Shown here piece after piece: positions 28,329 through 35,604 of a DNA stretch of 46,968 bases. The DNA lies in NCBI GenBank assembly GCA_012729855.1, contig JAAYCI010000071.1:1-46968 (forward strand). The letters are read 5' to 3'. Under the pieces are notes generated by a model, which saw only the letters and a program-made list of their open reading frames with translations, ran no database searches and was not told where the DNA came from. The stretch's first letter is position 1, and every line of letters begins with the position of its first letter. Made by a program: the position numbers and the translations under genes. Source of the DNA: Oscillospiraceae bacterium. Lineage in GTDB: Bacteria; Bacillota; Clostridia; Oscillospirales; Ruminococcaceae.

Positions 28329-28706
28329 TCGTCCTGCCCCCTCTTAGTCTTTAAAACCGTTTGCCCTGCGTCCGCTTGTAGTATACACCCGCCGTTGGCC
28401 AATCGCCTGTGCCCTTCGGGCCCAGCCTCTTGGGCGCCAGGCTGGGATAAACCGCTTCGCAGTTTCCATCCTTAGCCCTTCGGGCCCTGCCACCAACGGA
28501 AAGCGGCCGCTCTTCCGGCAAATCATGTTACCAGCGGCCTGCTTTGATAAAATTATAACGCTTCACCCCGCCAAAGGCAATCCGACATTCCGCCGAAATC
28601 CCCCCGCATAGTGCCCCAAATTCAATCTATTTCCACGGACGCAGCGGCTTTGGCGGGCGTTTTCGCCTTCGGCGAGCAGGTATTTTGAAAAAATTGCAGA
28701 TACCTA
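28329..28706. other. Intergenic region between serC and padR
   Basis: This stretch has no convincing gene. It holds palindromic fragments, including CCCTTCGGG twice, which also occurs at the GGGCCC end of repeat copies A and B, and a GC-rich inverted repeat around AGCCTC-TTGGG-CGCCAGGCT. A TATACT hexamer near 28380 on the minus strand may be the serC -10, but its -35 is weak. Confidence 0.5.
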
Positions 28707-28739
28707 TTGACAACCAATATTATACGACATATAATATTG
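28707..28739 (+). promoter_or_regulatory. padR operon promoter with operator palindrome
   Basis: TTGACA (28707-28712) and TATAAT (28730-28735) are separated by exactly 17 bases, a perfect consensus promoter. CAATATTATA (28715-28724) and TATAATATTG (28730-28739) form a perfect 10-base inverted repeat with a five-base spacer, and its right arm contains the -10. A smaller palindrome ACAATATTGT follows at about 28765. This suggests repression, probably by the PadR protein encoded just downstream. Confidence 0.8.
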
Positions 28740-28848
28740 CCAAGATAACAATGTTGCATTTCACCACAATATTGTTTTCTCGCAAGCTGACCCACAAAAC
28801 GCGGGGCCGCGCACAGCCGCCCACCCGCGCCCGAGGGAGATGAGAACG

Positions 28849-29169
28849 TTGACATTCACGACCGGAGCGGCGCTGCTGGAGGCCCTGGTGCTGAGCGCAG
28901 TGAACCACAGCGACACCTACGGGTACAAAATTACCCAGGATGTACGCAGTGTGGTAGACGTAAGCGAAAGCACCCTGTACCCCGTGCTGCGCCGCCTGCA
29001 AAAGGAAGGCTACCTGGCCGCCTACGACCAGGAATTCGCCGGGCGGAACCGGCGGTACTACACCATCACTCTGCAAGGGCAGGAACACCTGAAGCTCTGC
29101 CGCGAAGCATGGGAGACCTACAGCTCCAAGATAGAAAGTTTGCTGCTCGGAGGAATAAGCGATGAATAA
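28849..29169 (+). CDS. PadR family transcriptional regulator
   Basis: The 106-residue protein is a PadR winged-helix repressor: ALLEALVLSAVNHSDTYGYKITQDV, then STLYPVLRRLQKEGYLAAYDQ and a C-terminal helix (EHLKLCREAWETYSSKIESLL). TTG at 28849 is preferred because GGGAGATGAG sits at proper spacing; an in-frame ATG at 28840 overlaps that site. It is the first gene of a four-gene operon whose other members are envelope-linked, and it overlaps the next gene by eight bases. Self-regulation is suggested by the palindrome in its promoter. Confidence 0.92.
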   Translation: MTFTTGAALLEALVLSAVNHSDTYGYKITQDVRSVVDVSESTLYPVLRRLQKEGYLAAYDQEFAGRNRRYYTITLQGQEHLKLCREAWETYSSKIESLLLGGISDE

Positions 29170-29992
29170 AACCGAATTTTTGAAGACGCTGGAGGCCGGC
29201 CTTGCCGCCGCCAGCCCGGAAGAGCGGGTGGCGGCCCTGCAATATTACGGCGAGTACCTGGACGAAGCCGGCCCCGAACTGGAGCAAGAGGTGCTGGCCC
29301 AGCTGGGCAGCCCCGAAAAGCTGGCCGCCGAGATTTTGGCGATGTCCGGCACAGCGCCCGACACGACTGCGGCAGCCGGGGCCGGGGCCCAAACACCCCC
29401 CGCGGCTACCGCCGGGCCGGAAGCACCTGCTCAAGCCCCGGCCCCCGCGGCGCCTGCGGGGCACAACTTCCCGCCGCTGCCGCCGCTGCCTGCCTTGCGC
29501 AACCAGGTGTACCCGCCCCCGCCCGGCGCGGGCGGCCCCACCTATCCCCCGCCGCCCCATGGCGCGGGCGGGCCGCCGCCTCCGGGCGCCGGCGGCCAGG
29601 CCGCCGCGCCACCCGTGTACGACACCCAGCGCAACACCGCGGCCAAAATCGTGCTCATCGTGCTGCTGGTGCTGCTGCTGTCCCCCATTTGGGGGGCGCT
29701 GCTGGGCGTGGCCGTCGCCCTGCTGGCCGTGGTCATCGTGCTGTTCCTCATCCCCATCATCGTCGCCGTCGCCCTGGTGGCGGCCGGGCTTGTCAGCGCC
29801 ATCGCCGGCATCATTGTTATTCCGGCGGCCACCGGCGCGGGCCTGGTGGGCCTGGGCCTGGGGCTGCTGTGTGTGGGCCTGGGGCTGCTGTGCGGCTGGG
29901 GCGGCGTGCTGCTGCTGGGCCGTGTGCTGCCCGGCATGGTGGGCGGCTTCTTCCGGGGCATTGGCAGCCTGGTGCGCAAAATCTTCAAGTAG
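29162..29992 (+). CDS. DUF1700 (HAAS domain) membrane protein
   Basis: The 276-residue protein starts with the HAAS/DUF1700 helical domain (MNKTEFLKTLEAGLAA, ALQYYGEYLDEAG, LGSPEKLAAEIL), which is commonly encoded with PadR regulators. A long alanine/proline/glycine-rich linker (about residues 62-158) follows, then four or so hydrophobic segments (about 160-265). The linker is unusually long and low in complexity. The ATG overlaps the last eight bases of padR, so the two are translationally coupled. Function is unknown; the setting suggests envelope stress sensing. Confidence 0.88.
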   Translation: MNKTEFLKTLEAGLAAASPEERVAALQYYGEYLDEAGPELEQEVLAQLGSPEKLAAEILAMSGTAPDTTAAAGAGAQTPPAATAGPEAPAQAPAPAAPAGHNFPPLPPLPALRNQVYPPPPGAGGPTYPPPPHGAGGPPPPGAGGQAAAPPVYDTQRNTAAKIVLIVLLVLLLSPIWGALLGVAVALLAVVIVLFLIPIIVAVALVAAGLVSAIAGIIVIPAATGAGLVGLGLGLLCVGLGLLCGWGGVLLLGRVLPGMVGGFFRGIGSLVRKIFK

Positions 29993-30039
29993 CATTGCCA
30001 CTCTTATGAAATATCAACATTATCCGGGAGGATTGACTG

Positions 30040-31005
30040 ATGGGTAAAAAAATAGTTTTATGGGTATTCGGCGGCATAGCCCTGGCGGGGCTGGTCATCG
30101 CCATTGTGGGCTTCGCCATAGGCGGCATGCCCGGCTCTATCAGCCTGATAGACGGCCAGTGGGTGTACCACAGCGGCCAAAACAACGTACCCCTGTTTTC
30201 GGCGCCCAAGTGGGCCAGCCGCTGGCAGGAACGCCACGGCAGCGACAGCAGCCATGACGCCTTTGGCACCTCTTCCTACACCAACGCCGAGCATGTTGTT
30301 ATTTACGAAGACGTGGAGAAGCTCACGCTGGACATCAGCGCCGGCTACGTGAAGCTGGTGCCGGGGGACGCGCCCACCCTGACCGTGGACGGCAAGCTGC
30401 CCTACACCGAAAACTACGACGACGGCGAATGGCACATCACCGCCCGGCACGACAATATTTCTTCGCGCTGGGACGGCGGCTGGGGCCGCAACCTGTTTTG
30501 GCTGGGGGGCGAGAATGTGACCACCACCTTCACCCTCACGCTGCCGGCCGACGTGCTGGACGGCATGGATATCAACATTGGCATGGGCGAGGCGGATATC
30601 AGCGGCTTCACCCTGGAGCAGCTGGATTGCATTACCGATATGGGCGCCATCACCCTGGGTGACACCACCGCCACCACCGCCGCGTTTGAGGTGAGCATGG
30701 GCGGCATTGAGGTGACCGGCTTCGAAGGCCAAACCGTTTCGCTGACCACCAACATGGGCGGCATCGACTTTACCGGCGCCGTGGGCGAAACGCTGAATGC
30801 CAACTGCTCGATGGGCGGCATCACCATCACCGTGCCCCGGCCGGACGACTACGGCTGGAGCGCCGAGGTGAGCCTGGGGGCCATTACCATAGACGGCTAC
30901 GGCACCGGCGGCCTGGACAGCAACAGCAGCGGCGGCAGCCGCGACGCCCACCCCTACTTTGACCTGGAATGCGGCATGGGCAGCATCGAAGTTATCTTCT
31001 CCTGA
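30040..31005 (+). CDS. DUF4097 beta-repeat protein
   Basis: The 321-residue protein has one N-terminal membrane helix (about residues 5-27) and an extracellular part from about 95 that matches DUF4097: DVEKLTLDISAGYVKLVPGD followed by short parallel beta strands with MG-G turns, such as NIGMGEADISGF, SMGGIEVTGFEG, NMGGIDFTGAVG and SMGGITITV. These form a right-handed beta-helix-like structure seen in adhesin or stress-response membrane proteins; the role is not known. ATG follows GGGAGGA. It is the third gene of the padR operon. Confidence 0.9.
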   Translation: MGKKIVLWVFGGIALAGLVIAIVGFAIGGMPGSISLIDGQWVYHSGQNNVPLFSAPKWASRWQERHGSDSSHDAFGTSSYTNAEHVVIYEDVEKLTLDISAGYVKLVPGDAPTLTVDGKLPYTENYDDGEWHITARHDNISSRWDGGWGRNLFWLGGENVTTTFTLTLPADVLDGMDINIGMGEADISGFTLEQLDCITDMGAITLGDTTATTAAFEVSMGGIEVTGFEGQTVSLTTNMGGIDFTGAVGETLNANCSMGGITITVPRPDDYGWSAEVSLGAITIDGYGTGGLDSNSSGGSRDAHPYFDLECGMGSIEVIFS

Positions 31006-31047
31006 ACACCAAACCCAACATCACATCGCTTTGAAAGGAGCTTTCTT

Positions 31048-31245
31048 ATGGAACCCAAACGCCTGTATAAAAGCCGTACCAACCGCATGATCTCCGGGGT
31101 ATGCGGCGGCATTGCCGAATACTTCAACATTGACCCCACCCTGGTGCGCCTCATCGCCGTAGTGCTGCTGTTTGTCGGGGCTTTCATCGGCGGCGTCATC
31201 GCCTACCTCATCTGCGCGGCCGTTATCCCCACCGCCCCGGCGTAA
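31048..31245 (+). CDS. PspC domain protein
   Basis: This 65-residue protein is a minimal PspC domain: KRLYKSRTNRMISGVCGGIAEYF, then DPTLVRLIAVVLLF and one or two membrane helices. PspC domains occur in phage-shock membrane stress systems. It is the last gene of the padR - DUF1700 - DUF4097 operon, with AAAGGAGC upstream and a terminator after it. The set looks like an envelope-homeostasis module. Confidence 0.92.
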   Translation: MEPKRLYKSRTNRMISGVCGGIAEYFNIDPTLVRLIAVVLLFVGAFIGGVIAYLICAAVIPTAPA

Positions 31246-31271
31246 ACACCCGGCCGCCCAATAAAACACAA

Positions 31272-31312
31272 AAACTACCGCCTCGGCCAAAAAGCCCGGG
31301 CGGTAGTTTATT
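31272..31312 (+). terminator. Terminator of the padR operon
   Basis: AAACTACCGCC pairs with GGCGGTAGTTT over an 11-base stem with a 16-base loop, followed by ATTG. The stem fits, though the T tract is short. Confidence 0.75.
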
Positions 31313-31350
31313 GTACGCAGCATTGCTTTTAATCGCCACTATTTATAAAT

Positions 31351-31396
31351 GTTTCGTATGAAACGAATGGACGTTCTCACCCCAATATGGTATAGT
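31351..31396 (+). promoter_or_regulatory. Promoter of decarboxylase-like gene 1, with small palindrome
   Basis: TGGACG (31368-31373), a 17-base spacer and TATAGT (31391-31396) lie about 65 bases before the gene. Just upstream GTTTC-GTAT-GAAAC (31351-31364) is a small perfect palindrome that could be an operator. The -35 matches those of the other two paralogs. Confidence 0.65.
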
Positions 31397-31459
31397 GTTT
31401 TTATGGTTGCTTTTGGCACCCCTGCCAAAGCTGATAAACTATTTCTGGGAGGAAAGACG

Positions 31460-32299
31460 ATGAGCAAATATTCTTTCGTAAGCACCCCCGAGGAGCTGCA
31501 AGCCTCGCTGAAATCCACCGACCTGTTCAATTTTGAGGGCTACTTTGCCGCCTGGCGCAGTAACCCCAAGGTGCTGCAGAACATGCTGCCCCCGCCGCTG
31601 CAGCTGGACGGCGACATCGTGCGCATCTACATGGTAAAGATCCACAACCCCTCCGGTATGCCCTGGTACCGGGAGTCCAACCTGATGATCAAATGCAAAA
31701 TGGGCGACACCAGCGGCTGGTTTGTGGTGGCCATGTACATCGAGGGGCCCGGCGCCGAGATGGGCGCCTACTACGGCCGCGCCACCAACATGCCCAAAAA
31801 GCTGTGCGAAAGCTTCACGGTGGACCGCATGGGCCCCCTGGGCCGCGCTGCGCTTAGCCGCGGCGGCGAAGAGCTGTTCAAAATGAAGGTGGACATCAAC
31901 GGCAAGTACAACAACCCCGCACTGGCCGAGCCCTTCTTCAAGGAATTTGTGCCCGGCCAGAAGGCCAACAACGACACTTTCCTGGTGCAGTATGGCCGTG
32001 GCTTTGCCGACGGCAAGCCCCTGTACACCGGTGGCCGCATGATGATTGGCGACTGCCACCTGGATATCAAGAAGTGGGAGCCCGCCACCATTGACAGCCT
32101 GATTCTGGGCGAAACCCCCAACGACCCCTGGGCCGAGGTGGAGGTGGTGGAGCCCATTGGCGCCGCCTACACCGTGTTTGACCTGTTCATCACCAACATG
32201 CGCGATTTGGGCGAGATCGACACCATCGAGGCGCTGCGCCGCACCCACAAGCAGCGCTTTGACGTGGGCGCCTACGGCCATTATATCGAGGTGCTGTAA
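31460..32299 (+). CDS. Acetoacetate decarboxylase-like protein, paralog 1
   Basis: The 279-residue protein fits the acetoacetate decarboxylase fold. In that family a lysine pair forms the Schiff base: here NMPKKL, residues 113-114. A glutamate of the active-site YxE motif is seen as PWYRESN (Glu72), and LPPPL near 43 matches the conserved LVPEPL region. It is somewhat longer than classical Adc (about 245). The ATG at 31460 follows GGGAGGAAAG and makes the start MSKYSF..., as in the two paralogs. It is transcribed alone with its own promoter and terminator. Family members also include other Schiff-base enzymes, so the actual substrate is unknown. Confidence 0.88.
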   Translation: MSKYSFVSTPEELQASLKSTDLFNFEGYFAAWRSNPKVLQNMLPPPLQLDGDIVRIYMVKIHNPSGMPWYRESNLMIKCKMGDTSGWFVVAMYIEGPGAEMGAYYGRATNMPKKLCESFTVDRMGPLGRAALSRGGEELFKMKVDINGKYNNPALAEPFFKEFVPGQKANNDTFLVQYGRGFADGKPLYTGGRMMIGDCHLDIKKWEPATIDSLILGETPNDPWAEVEVVEPIGAAYTVFDLFITNMRDLGEIDTIEALRRTHKQRFDVGAYGHYIEVL

Positions 32300-32330
32300 G
32301 CCTGCCCGCACCCCAAAAACGCCAGCCACT

Positions 32331-32362
32331 GCAGCCGCCCCTGTGGGCGGCTGCTTTTTTTT
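32331..32362 (+). terminator. Terminator of decarboxylase-like gene 1
   Basis: GCAGCCGCCC and GGGCGGCTGC form a perfect 10-base stem with a CTGT loop, followed by eight T residues. This is one of the strongest terminators in the window. Confidence 0.92.
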
Positions 32363-32409
32363 GCTGGAAGCCTTTGCTTTTGCAGGCAACACATCCGCCC
32401 TTTTGCCTA

Positions 32410-32438
32410 TAGACGGCCCCCTGTGGTTATGCTATACT
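32410..32438 (+). promoter_or_regulatory. Promoter of decarboxylase-like gene 2
   Basis: TAGACG (32410-32415), a 17-base spacer and TATACT (32433-32438) with an upstream TGC make an extended -10 promoter. The stretch TTTTGCCTATAGACGGCCCC resembles the promoter of paralog 3 (TTTTGGCTATGGACGCCCCC), so the two promoters look duplicated along with the genes. Confidence 0.7.
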
Positions 32439-32445
32439 CAGTTAA

Positions 32446-32520
32446 CTTGAAAATCATCTTGGGATGATTTTCAAGCACGCGGCATGATGCCGCGTCATCC
32501 CGCCCAACGGGCGGGATGAC
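32446..32520 (+). repeat. Three tandem perfect hairpins in the leader of gene 2
   Basis: Hairpin 1 is CTTGAAAATCATC (32446-32458) with GATGATTTTCAAG (32463-32475); hairpin 2 is ACGCGGCAT (32477-32485) with ATGCCGCGT (32487-32495); hairpin 3 is GTCATCCCGCCC (32494-32505) with GGGCGGGATGAC (32509-32520). All stems are perfect. They start at about the predicted transcription start and fill half of the 145-base leader. The other two paralogs lack them. Confidence 0.85.
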
Positions 32521-32591
32521 GACACCGTTCATAGTAAACGAAAATATGGAAAGAGGCTATCCATAATAAAAGTATTTCAGGAGGTTTCACC

Positions 32592-33428
32592 ATGAGCAAG
32601 TATTCGTATCTGGCTACCGACGAGGAAGTCAAACAGTCGCTGGTTCCAATGGGTTTGTACAACTTTGAAGGCTACTATGTGGCTTGGCAGGCCGATGCCG
32701 ACGCGCTGCAGAAGGTGCTGCCGCCCCCGCTGAAGCTGGAGAGTGACATTGTGCGCACCTACCTGTGCATGATACACAACTGCACCGACCTGCCCCGCTA
32801 CCGCGAGTGCAACCTGACCATCAAATGCTCGATGAACGGCAGCGTGGGCTGGTACACCCTGCTGATGCCGGTGGAGGGCCCGGGCGCCGAGATGGCCGCC
32901 TATCTGGGCCGCGAGGGCATGAAGATCCCCAAGAAGGTGGCCGATGCGTTCACCATCGACCGCATGGGCCCCATGGGCCGCGCCCAAGTGGTGCGCGGCG
33001 GCGTGCCGCTGTTTGACGTAAAAGCCGACATCAACGGCCAGTACAACGACCCCGCCGCCGAGGAAGTCTTTAAGGACTTTGTGCCCGGCGGCACGGTGAA
33101 CAACGACTCCTTCCTGTTCCAGTACAACAAGGGCTATGTGGAGGGCAAGCCCGCCTATTTCGGCGGCCGCATGCTGCTGGCCGCCTGCCACCTGGAGATG
33201 AAGAAGTGGGAAAAAGCCACCATTGAGATTGAGCTGGGCGAAACCCCCAACGACCCCATCGCCGAAATTGGCGTCATCAAGCCCATTGGCGGCGCCTACT
33301 GTGTGTTCGACCTGTTCATCACCGGCGCGCAGGACATGGGCGAGGTGGACACCGCCGAGGGCATCAAGCGGGTGCTGAAGCAGCGCTTTGACGTGGGCAC
33401 CTACGGCCACTACGAGCAGGAGCTGTAA
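32592..33428 (+). CDS. Acetoacetate decarboxylase-like protein, paralog 2
   Basis: The 278-residue protein is closely related to paralog 1 over its whole length, with the same catalytic features: lysine pair KIPKKV (residues 114-115), PRYREC (Glu72) and LPPPLKL near 43. The end KQRFDVGTYGHYEQEL is nearly the same as in paralog 1. ATG follows AGGAGG. It has its own promoter, a leader with three hairpins and a terminator. It faces the metallo-hydrolase and small-protein genes. Substrate is unknown. Confidence 0.88.
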   Translation: MSKYSYLATDEEVKQSLVPMGLYNFEGYYVAWQADADALQKVLPPPLKLESDIVRTYLCMIHNCTDLPRYRECNLTIKCSMNGSVGWYTLLMPVEGPGAEMAAYLGREGMKIPKKVADAFTIDRMGPMGRAQVVRGGVPLFDVKADINGQYNDPAAEEVFKDFVPGGTVNNDSFLFQYNKGYVEGKPAYFGGRMLLAACHLEMKKWEKATIEIELGETPNDPIAEIGVIKPIGGAYCVFDLFITGAQDMGEVDTAEGIKRVLKQRFDVGTYGHYEQEL

Positions 33429-33453
33429 TGACTGCCCATTAAACCCCGTACCA

Positions 33454-33482
33454 AAACAGCCGCCCTTGCCGGGCGGCTGTTT
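33454..33482. terminator. Terminator between paralog 2 and the small-protein gene
   Basis: AAACAGCCGCCC and GGGCGGCTGTTT form a perfect 12-base stem with a five-base loop. It lies between convergent genes and is symmetrical enough to act for both strands. Confidence 0.85.
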
Positions 33483-33502
33483 GCTTGCATATGCTTGTCT
33501 GT

Positions 33503-33661
33503 TCAGTCATCCTGCGCCATTAGCGCGTCGTATTTTTCGGCCTTTTCTTTCAGTTCCTCAATGTAGGCCTCAAACGCCTCCACACTGTCAAACCCCTGCT
33601 TCTTTACCCAGGTAATCACCGGCATGCCCTTGTCAAACGCCTTTTTAAAATCGCCTGCCAT
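33503..33661 (-). CDS. Small protein of 52 residues, unknown function
   Basis: The ATG at 33661 has GAGGAAG at about nine bases. The product begins MAGDFKKAFDKGMPVITWVK and is rich in lysine, glutamate and aromatic residues; its second half (SVEAFEAYIEELKEKAEKYDALM) should form an amphipathic helix. It begins 30 bases after the metallo-hydrolase stop codon on the same strand, so it is probably the second gene of that transcript. I do not recognise the family. Confidence 0.6.
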   Translation of the reverse strand: MAGDFKKAFDKGMPVITWVKKQGFDSVEAFEAYIEELKEKAEKYDALMAQDD

Positions 33662-33690
33662 GCCAAAGCACTTCCTCGCTGCTGTGTGGT

Positions 33691-34332
33691 TTATAGTAAA
33701 TCCAGTATCTGCCCAAACACCGCCGGGCCCAAAAGCACGTTGTGGCCCGATACGCAGGCCGCTACGCCCAGCTGCTGGCAGGCGCGCATGGTTTGGGCAA
33801 ACACCGCCTTGTCGGTCTCGATGTTGGGCACCAGCTCGTCCAGGGTGTCGCCAATGTTGTCGCCTGCGTTCAGCACCTTGTCCCTTTCGTCGTACACGCT
33901 GATACAATCGACGGTATGCCCCGGCGTGTACAGCAGCTGGATGCCGTCGTCGGGAAAATGCAGCGCCTGCTCAAACACCAGGTTGGGCAGGGCTTTCTCC
34001 GCCGTGCCCCGCACATATCGCCGGTTTTTCAGCAGCATGTCGTCCCACTTCTCCGCTATTATCTCCCGGCACAGCCGGTGGGAAACAATGAGCGCGCTGC
34101 CAAAGCAGTGGTTGCCCCAGATATGATCCCAATGGAAGTGGGTGTTCACCACCACCACGGGCTTGGGGCTTTTTTGCAGCCAGGCCAGTATGGGCGCCAT
34201 GCTCCCAGAGCCCAGCCCGGTGTCGATGACATAATTGTACCGCTCGCCGGTGATGAAGTGCAGGTTCAAATCCCAGGCGTCCAGCGCGAAGGTCACCACA
34301 TAGTTCCGCCGGCCTATCCGTTCCATTTTCAT
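33691..34332 (-). CDS. MBL-fold metallo-hydrolase
   Basis: The 213-residue protein has the metallo-beta-lactamase fold motif HFHWDH at residues 65-70, YVIDTGLG near 35, TPGHTVDC near 135, NAGDNIGD near 155 and SGHN near 195, which supply the usual histidine and aspartate ligands for two metal ions. This broad family includes glyoxalase II, lactonases and thioesterases, so the substrate is not clear. The ATG at 34332 follows AAAGGCGGG. It lies on the opposite strand between decarboxylase-like paralogs 2 and 3, which may point to a shared pathway. Confidence 0.88.
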   Translation of the reverse strand: MKMERIGRRNYVVTFALDAWDLNLHFITGERYNYVIDTGLGSGSMAPILAWLQKSPKPVVVVNTHFHWDHIWGNHCFGSALIVSHRLCREIIAEKWDDMLLKNRRYVRGTAEKALPNLVFEQALHFPDDGIQLLYTPGHTVDCISVYDERDKVLNAGDNIGDTLDELVPNIETDKAVFAQTMRACQQLGVAACVSGHNVLLGPAVFGQILDLL

Positions 34333-34485
34333 CCGGTTGCCCGCCTTTCCCGTGCCCTGTTTACTGCAATTATACCCCACCTGCCGTTCCGGGGCAACGC
34401 GGCAGGGCCACAAAATAATGATGCCACTTGTTTTTCAGCCGCCAAAAATAGCCAACAGGCCTTGCAAAAATCGGCCTTTTGGCTA

Positions 34486-34514
34486 TGGACGCCCCCGTGC
34501 GACTGTGTTATTAT
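34486..34514 (+). promoter_or_regulatory. Promoter of decarboxylase-like gene 3
   Basis: TGGACG (34486-34491), a 17-base spacer and TATTAT (34509-34514). The -35 region matches that of paralog 2 over about 20 bases (TTTTGGCTATGGACGCCCCC here). Confidence 0.65.
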
Positions 34515-34567
34515 ATTGTCAGAGTCCTGAAACAGACCACAACACCATGGAAACAGGAGGCAAGACA

Positions 34568-35404
34568 ATGAGCAAATACAGTTACCTGGCCACGCCCGAT
34601 GATCTCCTCAAAACCTTTACCTCGAACCATCTGCTGAACATGGAAGGCTACATCGCCGCTTGGGAGTCCAAGCCCGAGGTGCTGCAGCGTCTGCTGCCCC
34701 CGCCCCTGGAGCTGGCCAGCCCGGTGGTGCAAATCTACGTCTGCAATATCCTGAACCCCACGCTGATGCCCTGGTACCGCGAGGCCTCGATGACCCTGCG
34801 CGCCAAACACGGCGACCGCCACGCGTTGTGGACCATGTCGCTGCTGCTGGACGGCCCCGGCGCCGAGATGGGCGGCTACCTGGGCCGTGAAAAGCTGAAC
34901 ATGCCCAAAAAGCTGGTGGAAACGTTTGAAATAAGCCGTTTTGCCAACGAAGGCAAGGCCCGCATTGCCCGCCACGGCGTGGACCTTTTGCAGCTTACTG
35001 CCGACATCAACGGCCAGTACAACGCCCCCGCCGGCGAAACCCATTTTGCCGACTATAAAGTAGGCAACAAGGTACCCTTCAACTCCTTCTTCTACCTGTA
35101 CAACGCCGGCATGGTAGATGGCAAGCCCGGCTTTGTCAACGGCCGCATCGTCGAGCTGGATATCCAGGTGGACATCAAGCGCTGGGACCCCGCCACCTTC
35201 GATATCACCCTGGGCGAAACCCCCGACGACCCGTGGGCCGAGATGGAGATTGTAAAGCCCCTGGGCGGCGCCTACACCCTGTTTGACATGTACCTGAACC
35301 ACGTGACCCCCATATGCGAAGCCGACGCCAACGAGGGCGCGCTGCGCCTGCTGAAACACCGCTTCGACGCCTCCACCTACGGCGGCTTCTCCCAGATCCG
35401 CTAA
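34568..35404 (+). CDS. Acetoacetate decarboxylase-like protein, paralog 3
   Basis: The 278-residue protein is the most divergent of the three paralogs but keeps the lysine pair NMPKKL (residues 113-114), PWYREAS (Glu72) and LPPPLEL near 43. Its end KHRFDASTYGGFSQIR differs from the other two. The ATG at 34568 follows GGAGGCAAG, giving the same MSKYSYL start. It has its own promoter and terminator. Three separately controlled copies suggest different substrates or conditions. Confidence 0.88.
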   Translation: MSKYSYLATPDDLLKTFTSNHLLNMEGYIAAWESKPEVLQRLLPPPLELASPVVQIYVCNILNPTLMPWYREASMTLRAKHGDRHALWTMSLLLDGPGAEMGGYLGREKLNMPKKLVETFEISRFANEGKARIARHGVDLLQLTADINGQYNAPAGETHFADYKVGNKVPFNSFFYLYNAGMVDGKPGFVNGRIVELDIQVDIKRWDPATFDITLGETPDDPWAEMEIVKPLGGAYTLFDMYLNHVTPICEADANEGALRLLKHRFDASTYGGFSQIR

Positions 35405-35424
35405 ACCGCTCCCCCGCGCTTTCG

Positions 35425-35454
35425 AACACCCCCACCATGGTGGGGGTGTTTTTT
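35425..35454 (+). terminator. Terminator of decarboxylase-like gene 3
   Basis: AACACCCCCACC and GGTGGGGGTGTT form an almost continuous palindrome, followed by TTTT. It can act as a strong intrinsic terminator. Confidence 0.9.
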
Positions 35455-35604
35455 CGGCCAGGCTGGTGATGTTTTTTGTTTTAGCATGGGATGTCGACAG
35501 CGTTGTGTTTTTTTCGTTCCCCGGTGGTGGGTAGAATGAGACACCACCCATGGCGGTGTACCCGCCCCACCCCCGCACCGCCCACCATGACAGGAGGCAT
35601 TCCC

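Noticed and set aside
28344-28526. 60-codon minus-strand frame upstream of serC
   Set aside because: Arginine-rich composition, no ribosome site, and it runs through palindromic non-coding sequence.
28329-28840. Possible T-box or serine-responsive leader before serC
   Set aside because: I looked for the conserved T-box stretch (GGTGG...CGCG type) on the minus strand and did not find it; the hairpins seen are GC-rich palindromes without T-box order.
31439-35578. Minus-strand frames opposite the three decarboxylase-like genes
   Set aside because: They mirror each other only because the sense genes are paralogs; no ribosome site and no domain.
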